The notes under the pieces were generated by a model. It was not told where the DNA came from, ran no database searches, and saw only the letters and a list, made by a program, of their open reading frames with translations. The translations under genes and the position numbers were made by a program. 64,000 bases of DNA from Nocardioides luteus (lineage in GTDB: Bacteria > Actinomycetota > Actinomycetes > Propionibacteriales > Nocardioidaceae), in NCBI RefSeq assembly GCF_000960475.2, contig NZ_JZDQ02000027.1:1-64000 (forward strand), given 5' to 3'. Shown here one piece after another: positions 53,015-61,458 of the stretch (positions within the stretch are counted from its first letter, which is position 1; every line of letters starts with the position of its first letter).

Positions 53015-54441
53015 TTGGTCATCGCCCCTTTGTCGAGCTTGACGATCTGGGTCTCCTCAGCGGCGAGGTCCTCGTCGGACGGCGCCGTCGGCAGCGGCCT
53101 GCGGGACTGGTCCGAGACGCGCAACAGCAGGGCCACGATCACCCAGTTGGCGACCAGCGAAGATCCACCATACGAGAGGAACGGCGTGGTCAGACCGGTC
53201 AGCGGGATGAGCCCGGTCACGCCACCGACGACCACGAAGGTCTGCAGCGCCACCGAGGTGGCCAGACCGACGGAGAGCAGCTTGCCGAAGTCGTCGCGGG
53301 CCACGATCGCCGTGCGCAGGCCGCGCTCGACGATCAGGCCGTAGCAGAGCAGCAGCGCGAGGAGCGCGGTCAGGCCGAGCTCCTCGCCGATCGCCGGGAT
53401 GATGAAGTCAGAGTTGGCGTAGGGGACCCGCCAAGGCTCGCCGGAGCCGAACCCGCGGCCGATCATGCCGCCCCAGGCCATCCCGAAGAGGCCTTCGACG
53501 AGCTGACCCGAAGAAGTGCCGTTGAGGGGGTCGGGGTAGTAGTCGAACGGGTTCAGCCAGGTCAGCACGCGGACGCGGACATGGCTGAAGAGGCTGATCG
53601 CGGCGAAGACCCCGCCGGCGAAGAGCACACCGCCGACGAAGATCCAGCCCTTGCGCTCGGTCGCGACGTAGAGCGTCACCACGAAGAGGCCGTAGAACAG
53701 CAGGCTGGAGCCGAGGTCGCGCTGCAGCACCAGGATCGCGAGGCTGATCACCCACATCATCAGCAGCGGGCCGAGGTCGCGGCCGCGCGGCAGGTCGATG
53801 CCGACGAACCGGCGGCCGGCCAGGGCGAGCGCGTCACGGTGGACCGCCAGGTAGCCGGCGAAACAGATCACCAGCAGCACCTTGGCGACCTCACCGGGCT
53901 GGAAGCTCACCGGACCGAGGTTGATCCAGATCCGGGCGCCGTTGATCTCCTTCCCGATGAGCGGGAGCATCGGCAGGATCAGCATGACCACAGCGCCGAG
54001 TCCGGCGGTGTAGGTGAACCGCTGCAGCATCCGGTGGTCGGGGACCACGAAGAGCGTGACCAGGAACAGCACCACGCCGATCGTCATCCAGATCAGCTGC
54101 TGACGGGCGAAGGCGTCGGACTCGCTCGCCCCCGCGGCCAGGTCGAGCCGGTGGATGACGGCCAGACCGAAACCGTTGAGCATCGCCACCAGCGGCAGCA
54201 GCACGGGGTCGGCGTAGGGCGCCAGCAGACGTACGCCGATGTGGGCCGCCACCAGGAGCGCGACCAGCCAGGTGCCGTAGCCGGCGATGTCGACCGGGAT
54301 CTTCTCCTGCACCCCGAGGCCGACCGCGGCGTACGCTCCGATCCCGACCGCCAGGGCCAGGATCAGCAGGACCAGCTCAGCCCCTCGGCGTGACCGGTGG
54401 ACGAAGACGGGCATCGAGCTCGCCGGGGTGAATCCGCTCAT
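53011..54441 (-). CDS. rodA: FtsW/RodA/SpoVE (SEDS) glycosyltransferase
   Basis: 476 aa from ATG with GGAGG seven bases upstream. Ten or more helices. SEDS features: KEINGARIWINLGPVSFQPGEVAKV (positions ~160-184) and the end PFLSYGGSSLVANWV. It polymerises glycan strands with PbpA. The choice of RodA over FtsW follows mycobacterial operon order; the two are not easily separated by sequence. A Lys/Asp-rich cytoplasmic tail may be a kinase target. Confidence 0.94.
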   Translation of the reverse strand: MSGFTPASSMPVFVHRSRRGAELVLLILALAVGIGAYAAVGLGVQEKIPVDIAGYGTWLVALLVAAHIGVRLLAPYADPVLLPLVAMLNGFGLAVIHRLDLAAGASESDAFARQQLIWMTIGVVLFLVTLFVVPDHRMLQRFTYTAGLGAVVMLILPMLPLIGKEINGARIWINLGPVSFQPGEVAKVLLVICFAGYLAVHRDALALAGRRFVGIDLPRGRDLGPLLMMWVISLAILVLQRDLGSSLLFYGLFVVTLYVATERKGWIFVGGVLFAGGVFAAISLFSHVRVRVLTWLNPFDYYPDPLNGTSSGQLVEGLFGMAWGGMIGRGFGSGEPWRVPYANSDFIIPAIGEELGLTALLALLLCYGLIVERGLRTAIVARDDFGKLLSVGLATSVALQTFVVVGGVTGLIPLTGLTTPFLSYGGSSLVANWVIVALLLRVSDQSRRPLPTAPSDEDLAAEETQIVKLDKGAMTK

Positions 54442-54517
54442 GCCGCCACCTCCGTAGCGCAAGCGCAAGAATACGGAGGTGCCGGCCTGAGGCCTGTTGT
54501 CGCTCGCTGGCGCTCGC

Positions 54518-55852
54518 TCATGACCCGCTTCCCGAGTCGGCAGCGTTCTGGTCGGCCAGCGACTGCACCTTCTCCTGGGCGCCGGCCAGGTCCTTGCTGT
54601 GGATGCCGTCCTCGAGCTGGTGCTGGTAGGTCTCGGCCAGGTCGGCGACCTTCAGGTCAGAGGTCTGGTAGGGCTCGGAGAGGTCGAAGCCGACCATCGT
54701 GGTCGGTACGCCGCGGAAGATCGTGACGTTGCCGTCCTGCTCGCCGATGTACCACTGGTTCTGCGACCAGACGAACGCGGTCGCGACGGCGATCCAGACG
54801 ATGCCGAGGACGGTCATCAGCCCGAACGTCCAGCGCAGCCGCGGGTGCTTCGCCGGCGCCTGGAGCGCGTAGCGCATCTCCTCCGGGTCGGCGGCGATCG
54901 CGCCGTCGGGGATCTCCTCGTCGATCGGGTCCAGCTCGCCGGTGTCGCCCATCCGGTGACCGCGGAACAGGGCGGTCATCTGGCCGGTCTTGGTGGTTCT
55001 CCTCTTGAGCTCGGCGGCTGCACCCACCATCTGGGGCTCGAGGCCCGGGGAGGGGACGGTGTCGCTGGGCACGACATCGGCGACCACGCAGGTCACGTTG
55101 TCGGTGCTGCCGGAGTCGAGGGAGACGCGGACGAGCTCGACGGCTGCGTACTCGGGCGTGCCGGTCGCCAGGATGTCGGCGATCCGCGGGTCGTCGACGT
55201 AGCCGCAGACGCCGTCGCTGCAGAACATCAGCCGGTCACCGGCGGCGAGGTCGACGATGAAGAGGTCGGGCTCGAGCTCGCGGGTGCCGTCGAGGGCCTT
55301 GAGGATCAGGTTGCGGTGGGGGTGGGTCTTGGCCTCCTCCTCCGTGATCCTCCCCTCGTCGAGCAGCGTCTGGACGAAGGTGTGGTCGTGGGTGACCTGG
55401 TGGATCGCGCCGTTGCGGAGCAGGTAGGCGCGGCTGTCGCCCACGTGGCCGACGGTCAGCTTGGAGCCGTCGAAGAGGCCGACGGTCGAGGTCGTGCTGG
55501 TGCCGTTGAGCGTCGGGTCGTGGTCGACCAGGTGGCCGATCTCGTCGTGGGCCATGTGCAGCGCGTGGGAGACCAGGCCGATCAGGTCGTCGTCGACCAG
55601 CCCGGGGGCCGGCTCCTCGTCGAGCTTGCGCAGCTGCTGGACGGCCGTGCTGGAGGCGATGTCACCGCGGGCAGCACCGCCGACGCCGTCGCAGACGGTC
55701 AGCAGCCAGGGGCCGGCGTACCCGCTGTCCTGGTTGTCCTTGCGCACCCGGCCGACGTCCGAGATCGCCGCGTACTCGAGGCGGAAAGGTCGTCCGTCGG
55801 CAGAGCGGGGACTGGGGGCGGGGTCGGGGGTGGGGTCGGTCGCAGCGGTCAC
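54518..55852 (-). CDS. pstP: PP2C-type phosphatase PstP
   Basis: 444 aa, GTG start overlapping fhaB. PP2C domain (~25-265): DVGRVRKDNQDSG, CDGVGGAARGD, GHVGDSRAYLL, GDRLMFCSDGV and GSTDNVTCVV with metal-binding Asp residues. One membrane helix near 345-366 (LMTVLGIVWIAVATAFVW) and an outer C-terminus. It reverses PknA/PknB phosphorylation. Confidence 0.95.
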   Translation of the reverse strand: MTAATDPTPDPAPSPRSADGRPFRLEYAAISDVGRVRKDNQDSGYAGPWLLTVCDGVGGAARGDIASSTAVQQLRKLDEEPAPGLVDDDLIGLVSHALHMAHDEIGHLVDHDPTLNGTSTTSTVGLFDGSKLTVGHVGDSRAYLLRNGAIHQVTHDHTFVQTLLDEGRITEEEAKTHPHRNLILKALDGTRELEPDLFIVDLAAGDRLMFCSDGVCGYVDDPRIADILATGTPEYAAVELVRVSLDSGSTDNVTCVVADVVPSDTVPSPGLEPQMVGAAAELKRRTTKTGQMTALFRGHRMGDTGELDPIDEEIPDGAIAADPEEMRYALQAPAKHPRLRWTFGLMTVLGIVWIAVATAFVWSQNQWYIGEQDGNVTIFRGVPTTMVGFDLSEPYQTSDLKVADLAETYQHQLEDGIHSKDLAGAQEKVQSLADQNAADSGSGS

Positions 55853-56328
55853 TTGCGCAGCTCCAGGATTGTCTTACCGATCCGCACCTGGGTCCCGAGA
55901 GAGATGGCGGTCGGCTGATTGATCCGGACCGACCCGATGTAGGTGCCGTTGGTCGATCCGAGGTCCTCCACGAACCACTGGTCGCCGGAGACGGCGATCC
56001 GGGCGTGGCGGGTGGAGGCGTAGTCGTCGTCGAGGATGATCGCGGCATCGCTGCCGCGGCCGATGACGATGGGGGCCTGCGAGAGGGGAACGGTCACGCC
56101 GGCGTTGGAGCCGGTGGTGACCGCCACATGCGTGGGTACGCCGCGCCGCGGTGCCCGCGCCGCGGGCGACTTGCCGCGCCCCGGTGCGGCGGCGGGCTGG
56201 CCGGCGGAGGCGTTGGTGACCCGCGCGCCGAACATGTCGGAGCGGATCACCGACAGCGCGGCCAGCACGAAGATCCACAGGATCGCCAGATAAGCGACGC
56301 GGATCAGAAACAGAGTCAGCTCGCTCAA
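55849..56328 (-). CDS. fhaB: FHA protein FhaB (FipA-like)
   Basis: 159 aa. One N-terminal membrane helix (~5-25) and a basic linker (GRGKSPAARAPRRG) precede a forkhead-associated domain (~83-155; IVIGRGSDAAIILDD, STRHARI, LGSTNGTYIG) that binds phosphothreonine. In mycobacteria FhaB/FipA joins FtsZ and FtsQ-type proteins. It overlaps pstP and fhaA by four bases. Confidence 0.94.
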   Translation of the reverse strand: MSELTLFLIRVAYLAILWIFVLAALSVIRSDMFGARVTNASAGQPAAAPGRGKSPAARAPRRGVPTHVAVTTGSNAGVTVPLSQAPIVIGRGSDAAIILDDDYASTRHARIAVSGDQWFVEDLGSTNGTYIGSVRINQPTAISLGTQVRIGKTILELRK

Positions 56329-57032
56329 CGGCGCTCCTCCACGATGTGCGCGGTGATGACGGTGGTGCCGATCCGCACCTGAGAGCCGTCGTCCAAGGTT
56401 GCACTCGCCATCTTCTGCCCGTTGACCAGCATGCCGTTGGTCGAGCCGAGGTCATAGACCTCGACGCGCACACGGTCGCCGGCCTGCTTCGAGCGGAACT
56501 CGATGTGGCGGCGGCTGATGCCCGGGTCGTTGATGCGCAGGTCGGCGTCGGTGCCTCGGCCCACGACGAGGTTGCCGTGGAGCGGGTGCCGGGTGCCGTT
56601 GATCTCCAGGTAGGCCTGCGCGCGGCTGACCTGGGTGTCGCTCATGTCGGCGCCGGAGACGGCGGCCTGGGCGCGGCTGCGCACCCGGAACCGGCCGATC
56701 GTCAGGTCCTTCGCCTCGCCGAACTCGATGCTCACGCGGCCCGGGAAGACGAACCCCTGCGCCTCGGCGTGGTCCATCAGCTGGCGCTTCAGCTCTTCCT
56801 TGAGGTGAGGGCCGTAGGACTCCAGCTTGCTGAGGTCGCTGGAGGACAGCTCCACGAAGAAGTCGTTGGGGACCAGGCGCCGCTGGCGGCTGAGCACCTG
56901 GGCGTTGTTGTCGATCTCGCGCTGGAGCGCGGCGACGATCTCCACCGACTTCACCTCGGACCGGAACGCCTTGGCGAAAGCGCCTGAGATGAGCTGCTCC
57001 AGCTTCTGCTCGAACTTCTGCAGGCCGCTCAC
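56325..57032 (-). CDS. fhaA: FHA protein FhaA
   Basis: 235 aa, GTG start. N-terminal DUF3662 domain (1-120, FEQKLEQLISGAFAKAFRSE) and C-terminal FHA domain (~150-228; LVVGRGTDADLRINDPGISR, LGSTNGMLVNG). The long low-complexity linker of mycobacterial FhaA is shortened to ~25 residues. It binds kinase-phosphorylated partners such as the MviN pseudokinase in mycobacteria. First gene of the operon. Confidence 0.94.
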   Translation of the reverse strand: MSGLQKFEQKLEQLISGAFAKAFRSEVKSVEIVAALQREIDNNAQVLSRQRRLVPNDFFVELSSSDLSKLESYGPHLKEELKRQLMDHAEAQGFVFPGRVSIEFGEAKDLTIGRFRVRSRAQAAVSGADMSDTQVSRAQAYLEINGTRHPLHGNLVVGRGTDADLRINDPGISRRHIEFRSKQAGDRVRVEVYDLGSTNGMLVNGQKMASATLDDGSQVRIGTTVITAHIVEERR

Positions 57033-57233
57033 GTGATTGCGCTCCTCTCAGGGTGCCGGTGTGGGCCGGTCGGGTTGGTTGGTCAGTCGCGCAGGGCACA
57101 GTGGTCCCCCCGGATTCGGCCCGATCGTATCGGTGCACCCCAGGGGATCTGCCACTTCCCGCATTCTGCGCGGTTTCGATCCTCCCACGATCGGGTGACC
57201 ACCAGCGTCAAGGCTGGCGGGGTGCCGTCGTTT

Positions 57234-57263
57234 TGGGCCGGTGGGTGCCCGTGGGCTAACGTT
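57234..57263 (+). promoter_or_regulatory. tRNA-Leu promoter
   Basis: TTGGGC (57234-57239), an 18-base spacer and TAACGT (57258-57263), followed by TTCCTCT. Same layout as the tRNA-Ile promoter. It lies in the 244-bp gap after fhaA, which holds nothing else clear. Confidence 0.7.
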
Positions 57264-57276
57264 TCCTCTGCTGCAC

Positions 57277-57360
57277 GCGCGAGTGGCGGAATAGGCAGAC
57301 GCGCACGGTTCAGGTCCGTGTGTCCGAAAGGACGTGGGGGTTCAACTCCCCCCTCGCGCA
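57277..57360 (+). tRNA. tRNA-Leu(CAG)
   Basis: 84 nt class II tRNA. Acceptor GCGCGAG/CTCGCGC, anticodon stem CACGG/CCGTG with loop TTCAGGT (anticodon 57311-57313), variable arm TGTCCGAAAGGACG, T arm GGGGGTTCAACTCCCCC and discriminator A. CCA is encoded (57361-57363). Confidence 0.95.
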
Positions 57361-57370
57361 CCACCACGAG

Positions 57371-57395
57371 GGCCCCGGGTCATGGACCCGGGGCC
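57371..57395. terminator. Terminator after tRNA-Leu
   Basis: GGCCCCGGGTC and GACCCGGGGCC form an 11-bp perfect stem with an ATG loop, followed by TTCG and ACATTTTCC. It also serves the convergent minus-strand gene. Confidence 0.85.
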
Positions 57396-57413
57396 TTCGT
57401 ACATTTTCCCGGC

Positions 57414-58706
57414 CTACTGCAGGCGAGGGTCGAGAACGAGGTCGATCATGCTCTGGTCGAGCTGGTCGCCGGGGGCCTGCTCGTCGGCGCCCACGATCCG
57501 GGACTCCGTGGCGAGCACGGTGTTGTGCGCGCCGACGTACACGAACTCCCGGCGCCAGGCCCTGGAGTTCTTGGGGCAGCAGCTCGCCCAGTCGTCCTCG
57601 TCCCACTCGCCGACGAAGACCGTGGTCGGGTCCTCCGCGCCGTAGACCCGGCGCTCGAGGCATTCGACCAGAGAGTGGGGTCCGCAGCTGGGCTCGTCAC
57701 CGGCGGGCCACACCCGCACGCTCACGCCGAGGGCTCGCGGCTTCGGCTTCCCGCCCCGCTGCACGGAACCGAAGGCCTGGGCATAACCGGGGTGATGCGG
57801 ATCGGCGTAGTGGTCGTCGGGTCGGTACCGCGCCACGTGATCGCCGACGACCCGCAGGACGGCCGCGTCGGACGGGACGCCGAACGCGCTCGCAGGAAGA
57901 GAGAGTCGCGGGTCGGCTGCGGCCGCGGCCATCGCCGTCCTGCTGAAAGGATTCGAGTCGGGCGTGCCGCGCCCCTCGATCTCGACCAGCCCGACCAGCC
58001 CATCGCCTCGCCGGACCGCCACGCCGACGACGTAGTCGCCGCAGCTGTCCGGTGGCGGTCCGCCCTCGTACGCACCGCACCGGCGACCCCAGCTGGAGAC
58101 CGCGGCCGGCTCGCCGCCGGGTGCCACGAACCGCTCGAAGGTGCACGACGGCGTGCCGTTCGACGGGTTCGGGGCCCGGACGGCGCGGCACCCGTCGTCG
58201 AGCAGGTTCACCGCACCCCGGTCCACGATCAACCCGATCCGTCCGTACGTGGGGTAGTCCGGCAGCTCGGCCGGCCAGATGAAGTGGCCACCCCATGCGT
58301 CGCTCGACTGGCGATCCAGGTCCGCGCCAGGAGGATCGAGGTGATCGGTGACCACGGCGAACCACCGGTCCCGGCTCCTCTGCAACGGGTCCGGGACGAC
58401 CCAGTCGGCGCCGTCACCGGTGGCGGCCAGCGGGGTGTCGGTCCAGGTCTGCGACGACTGGGTCCTGGTCGACGTCGTCGAGCTCGGCGTCGTCGGGCCG
58501 ACCGGCCGCTCCGGTGCTTCGCTCCCGCGGGTCACCACGAGCACGCCCACGACCACGACGACCACGGCCGCGGCTGCGGCGAGACCGGCGACCAAGCCGT
58601 GGCGTCGACGCCGGTCGCGGTCCACCTTCTCGATGGCGCGGTCGAGATCGCCGTAGACCGGGACGTCGGCGGCGACCTGGTCGAGCGCCTCCCGCAAGGT
58701 GCTCAT
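57414..58706 (-). CDS. Membrane protein partner of the sigma factor
   Basis: 430 aa. A short cytoplasmic part (1-36, VYGDLDRAIEKVDRDRRRRHG), one membrane helix (~38-60) and a Ser/Thr-rich linker (TTPSSTTSTRT), then a ~330-residue outer domain with about eight cysteines. No classical zinc-binding anti-sigma motif. It overlaps the ECF sigma gene by four bases, so it is probably its regulator or effector; this is inferred. Confidence 0.75.
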   Translation of the reverse strand: MSTLREALDQVAADVPVYGDLDRAIEKVDRDRRRRHGLVAGLAAAAAVVVVVVGVLVVTRGSEAPERPVGPTTPSSTTSTRTQSSQTWTDTPLAATGDGADWVVPDPLQRSRDRWFAVVTDHLDPPGADLDRQSSDAWGGHFIWPAELPDYPTYGRIGLIVDRGAVNLLDDGCRAVRAPNPSNGTPSCTFERFVAPGGEPAAVSSWGRRCGAYEGGPPPDSCGDYVVGVAVRRGDGLVGLVEIEGRGTPDSNPFSRTAMAAAAADPRLSLPASAFGVPSDAAVLRVVGDHVARYRPDDHYADPHHPGYAQAFGSVQRGGKPKPRALGVSVRVWPAGDEPSCGPHSLVECLERRVYGAEDPTTVFVGEWDEDDWASCCPKNSRAWRREFVYVGAHNTVLATESRIVGADEQAPGDQLDQSMIDLVLDPRLQ

Positions 58707-59209
58707 GACTCCACTCCTTCGAACGAGGCCACCGTGTCGGGGGCCAGCTCCCGCAACCGCTGCAGGGCGACCCGGGTCTGCGACTTCACCGTGTTGGGGC
58801 TGATGCCGAGGGCGGCCGCGGTCTGCGGCTCGGTGAGGTCCTCGTAGAACCGCAGCACGAGCACGGCGCGCTGCCGGGGCGTGAGCCGGGCCATCGCGTC
58901 ACGCAGGGTGAGTCGATCGGCCAGTGCCCCGGCCTCGTCTCCGCCGGCGGCGTCGGGGGGCGTCGCCCGCGGCACCTCGAGCAGCCTTCGCCGTCGCCGG
59001 CCGTCGATGAACCGGCTGTAGAGGATCCTGCGGACGTACGCCTCGGGATCGATGGTGCCGGACTTCTGCCAGCGTCGGACGAGGACGACGTAGACCTCCT
59101 GCACGAGATCCTCGGCGGCCTGGTGGTCTCCGGTCAACAGGTATGCGGCCCGGGAGAGCGCGGCACCCCGGGCCGAGACGAACTCCCTGAGCTCGACCTC
59201 CCGGTCCAT
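58703..59209 (-). CDS. SigE-family ECF sigma factor
   Basis: 168 aa from ATG with GAGGAGGG upstream (a start at 59269 would add 20 residues). Region 2: AYLLTGDHQAAEDLVQEVYV (starts ~22) and RRILYSRFIDGRRRR. Region 4: LTPRQRAVLVLRFYEDLTEP with GISPNTVKSQTRVALQRL. The SigE (actinobacterial ECF) subfamily commonly precedes membrane proteins like the one here. Promoters controlled are unknown. Confidence 0.93.
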   Translation of the reverse strand: MDREVELREFVSARGAALSRAAYLLTGDHQAAEDLVQEVYVVLVRRWQKSGTIDPEAYVRRILYSRFIDGRRRRRLLEVPRATPPDAAGGDEAGALADRLTLRDAMARLTPRQRAVLVLRFYEDLTEPQTAAALGISPNTVKSQTRVALQRLRELAPDTVASFEGVES

Positions 59210-59368
59210 GGAACCACCCTCCTCGCTCGCACCGCTTCTCCTACCCGGATAGACGCAGGAATGCCCCACATCGGGTGGGGGACGACGAGCAAAGATCGCG
59301 ACCGGCGATGTCAGACCCCGATGCCCGTGCCCAGACCGCGTCGAGCAGCGGTGCGAGGGACGTGTAGA

Positions 59369-59395
59369 GGGCCGCGCCGGAACCCGGCGCGGCCC
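59369..59395. terminator. Terminator-like hairpin after DUF4331 gene
   Basis: GGGCCGCGCCGG (59369-59380) pairs perfectly with CCGGCGCGGCCC (59384-59395) around AAC. It is 13 bases beyond the minus-strand stop; no T run. Confidence 0.7.
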
Positions 59396-59407
59396 GCGTG
59401 GTGGTGG

Positions 59408-60442
59408 TCAGCCCACGGCCGGTACGTAGGGGAAGACCGCAGTCGGTTCGGAGGTGACCGACTCCTTGCCGATCCCGAGAGAGACCGGCGTGTTGGCGGC
59501 GATCGAGAACATCACGGCGGGCGCGTTGTCGGTCAGCGTACGGCCGTTCCAGCCGTTGAAACCGAAGCAGGCCGCGGTGCCCACGACATACGGCAGCACG
59601 TTGGGCAGGAACCGCCGCACGACACCGGCCGCGTAGTGGTCGGGATCGACGGCCGTGCCGTAGGTCTTGACCACGCTGGCGATCTCGCTCGTGAGCCGGG
59701 CGCCGTACGTCGTCACGTCCTCGCTGGGACGGCCGCCGTTGAGATCATCGCCGAGCTGCTCGTCGTACTGAGTGAACAGCGGGTGGATCATCGGCAGGCC
59801 GACCCGGTTGATCGAGCGCCAGCCGCCCGCATCGGTCGCGAGGCTGGCCACCGCCCAGACGCCGATCGGCCGCGTCGTACGTCCCGGCTCCAGCAGGTCG
59901 GCGTCGGGGATCTCCAGGACGATCGAGTAGACCGTGTGGCCGGCGAAGAGGTTCGTGGCCTGGTCGGGCGTCCAGGTCCCGAGGTCGATCGTCGTCCCGT
60001 CCTGGAAGGCGTGACCGACCGCGTGCAGCACGTCGGGCTCGATCCAGAACGGGTCGCCGGCCTTGCCGGTCCACACCCGGAGTCCGCCGTCCGTCGTGAG
60101 CGCCTCCTCGGTGGTGCCCGTGGCGAGCACCGTGCCCTCGGCGAACGGGTCGGTGGCGGCGGCGCCGTCGATCTGGTGGACGGCGACGTCCTGGCGCCCG
60201 GTCTCGTCGCGCGGGCCGAAGACGAGGCGATAGGTCCGCTCCTCGACGGCGTCGCCGTCGAGGTCGATCTTGAGCTCGTACCTGCCCTCGGGGTGGAAGC
60301 CCGGCGTCGGGATGTCTCCGGCCAGCGAGTGACACACGTTGATGACCAGCACGGTGCCGGTCTCGCCGCGGAAGACGTACAGGTCGGTGATGTCGAGCCG
60401 CACGTCCTGGCGGGCCAACGGTGAGTCGAGGTGGTGTGACAT
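59408..60442 (-). CDS. DUF4331 family protein
   Basis: 344 aa. Starts MSHHLDSPLARQDVRLDITD, the DUF4331 N-terminal signature (SHH-DSP). FRGETGTVLVINVCHS and several Gly/Asp-rich turns follow; there is no signal peptide. The family is widespread but its function is unknown. It lies 19 bases after the alpha/beta hydrolase gene on the same strand, so the two probably form one operon. Confidence 0.9.
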   Translation of the reverse strand: MSHHLDSPLARQDVRLDITDLYVFRGETGTVLVINVCHSLAGDIPTPGFHPEGRYELKIDLDGDAVEERTYRLVFGPRDETGRQDVAVHQIDGAAATDPFAEGTVLATGTTEEALTTDGGLRVWTGKAGDPFWIEPDVLHAVGHAFQDGTTIDLGTWTPDQATNLFAGHTVYSIVLEIPDADLLEPGRTTRPIGVWAVASLATDAGGWRSINRVGLPMIHPLFTQYDEQLGDDLNGGRPSEDVTTYGARLTSEIASVVKTYGTAVDPDHYAAGVVRRFLPNVLPYVVGTAACFGFNGWNGRTLTDNAPAVMFSIAANTPVSLGIGKESVTSEPTAVFPYVPAVG

Positions 60443-60461
60443 GAGTGTTTCTTCCTTTCGA

Positions 60462-61304
60462 TCAGGAGTCCGCGAGGAATGCCAGGAGTGCCTTGTTGAC
60501 CTCCTCGGCGTGGGTCCACAGCAAGCCGTGCGGCGCGCCGTCGATCTCGACGAAAGTGGCGTTCGGGAGGGCCTCGGCGAAGGGGCGGCCGGTCGCCTCG
60601 ATGGGCAGGATCCGGTCGGCGGTCCCCTGCAGGATCAGGGCCGGTACGTCGATCATCGCGATGTCGGCCCGGAAGTCCTCGTGCCAGGTCGCCACGCACG
60701 CGACCGACGCGTGCCACGAGGCGCCGGCGGCGACGTTCCAGCTGTTGCGCACCGCCTCCTCGCTGATCCTGCTGCCGAGGAAATCGTCGAGGTTGTAGAA
60801 GTTCTCGTAGAACGTGGTGAAGTAGGCGTAGCGGTCCGCGGTGGCTGCGGCCGCGATCTCGTCGAAGACCGACTGGGGCAGACCCGTGGGGTTGTTCTCG
60901 GTCTGCAGCAGGAACGGTTCGAGCGGGGCCAGGAAGGCGACCTTGCGTACGTTCTCGCTGCCGTACCGGCCCAGGTAGCGCGCGACCTCGCCGGTGCCCA
61001 TAGAGAATCCGACGAGGATCACGTCCCGGAGCCGCAGTACGTCGAGCAGGACGTCGAGGTCGTTGGCGAAGGTGTCGTAGTCGTAGCCGATGGTCGGTTG
61101 GCTCGACCTGCCGAACCCTCGCCGGTCGTAGGTGATCACCCGGTAGCCGGCGGCCAGCAGCACTCTGGACTGCTGCTCCCAGGAGTGTCCGTCCAGGGGA
61201 TAGCCGTGGATCAGTACGACGGCCTGGCCGTCCGGGTCTCCGTGGTCCTCGTAGTAGAGGTCGATGTCGGCCGAGTTCTCCTTGGCAACGGTGATGTAAG
61301 GCAT
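60462..61304 (-). CDS. Alpha/beta hydrolase (chloroperoxidase-like)
   Basis: 280 aa. Oxyanion HGYPLDGHSWEQQ, nucleophile Ser101 (GFSMGTGE), acid Asp230 (GTADRILP) and base His259 (GAPHGLLW). This GFSMGTGE variant is typical of non-haem bromo/chloroperoxidase-like hydrolases. It is divergent from the LuxR-type regulator (gap 154 bases), a likely controller. Substrate unknown. Confidence 0.9.
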   Translation of the reverse strand: MPYITVAKENSADIDLYYEDHGDPDGQAVVLIHGYPLDGHSWEQQSRVLLAAGYRVITYDRRGFGRSSQPTIGYDYDTFANDLDVLLDVLRLRDVILVGFSMGTGEVARYLGRYGSENVRKVAFLAPLEPFLLQTENNPTGLPQSVFDEIAAAATADRYAYFTTFYENFYNLDDFLGSRISEEAVRNSWNVAAGASWHASVACVATWHEDFRADIAMIDVPALILQGTADRILPIEATGRPFAEALPNATFVEIDGAPHGLLWTHAEEVNKALLAFLADS

Positions 61305-61458
61305 GACTGCTCCTCTCGGTTGGAGTTGCTCGCTCGATCACTCTGGCTGTGGCGGGCCCCTGCGCGGATGAGTCATCTGACTCGATCGCGGTGATCGAGT
61401 CGTCGCGCTCGATAGACTCCGAACGCGGTCGAGGAGCTGATCGCGTACGGGGGTGACG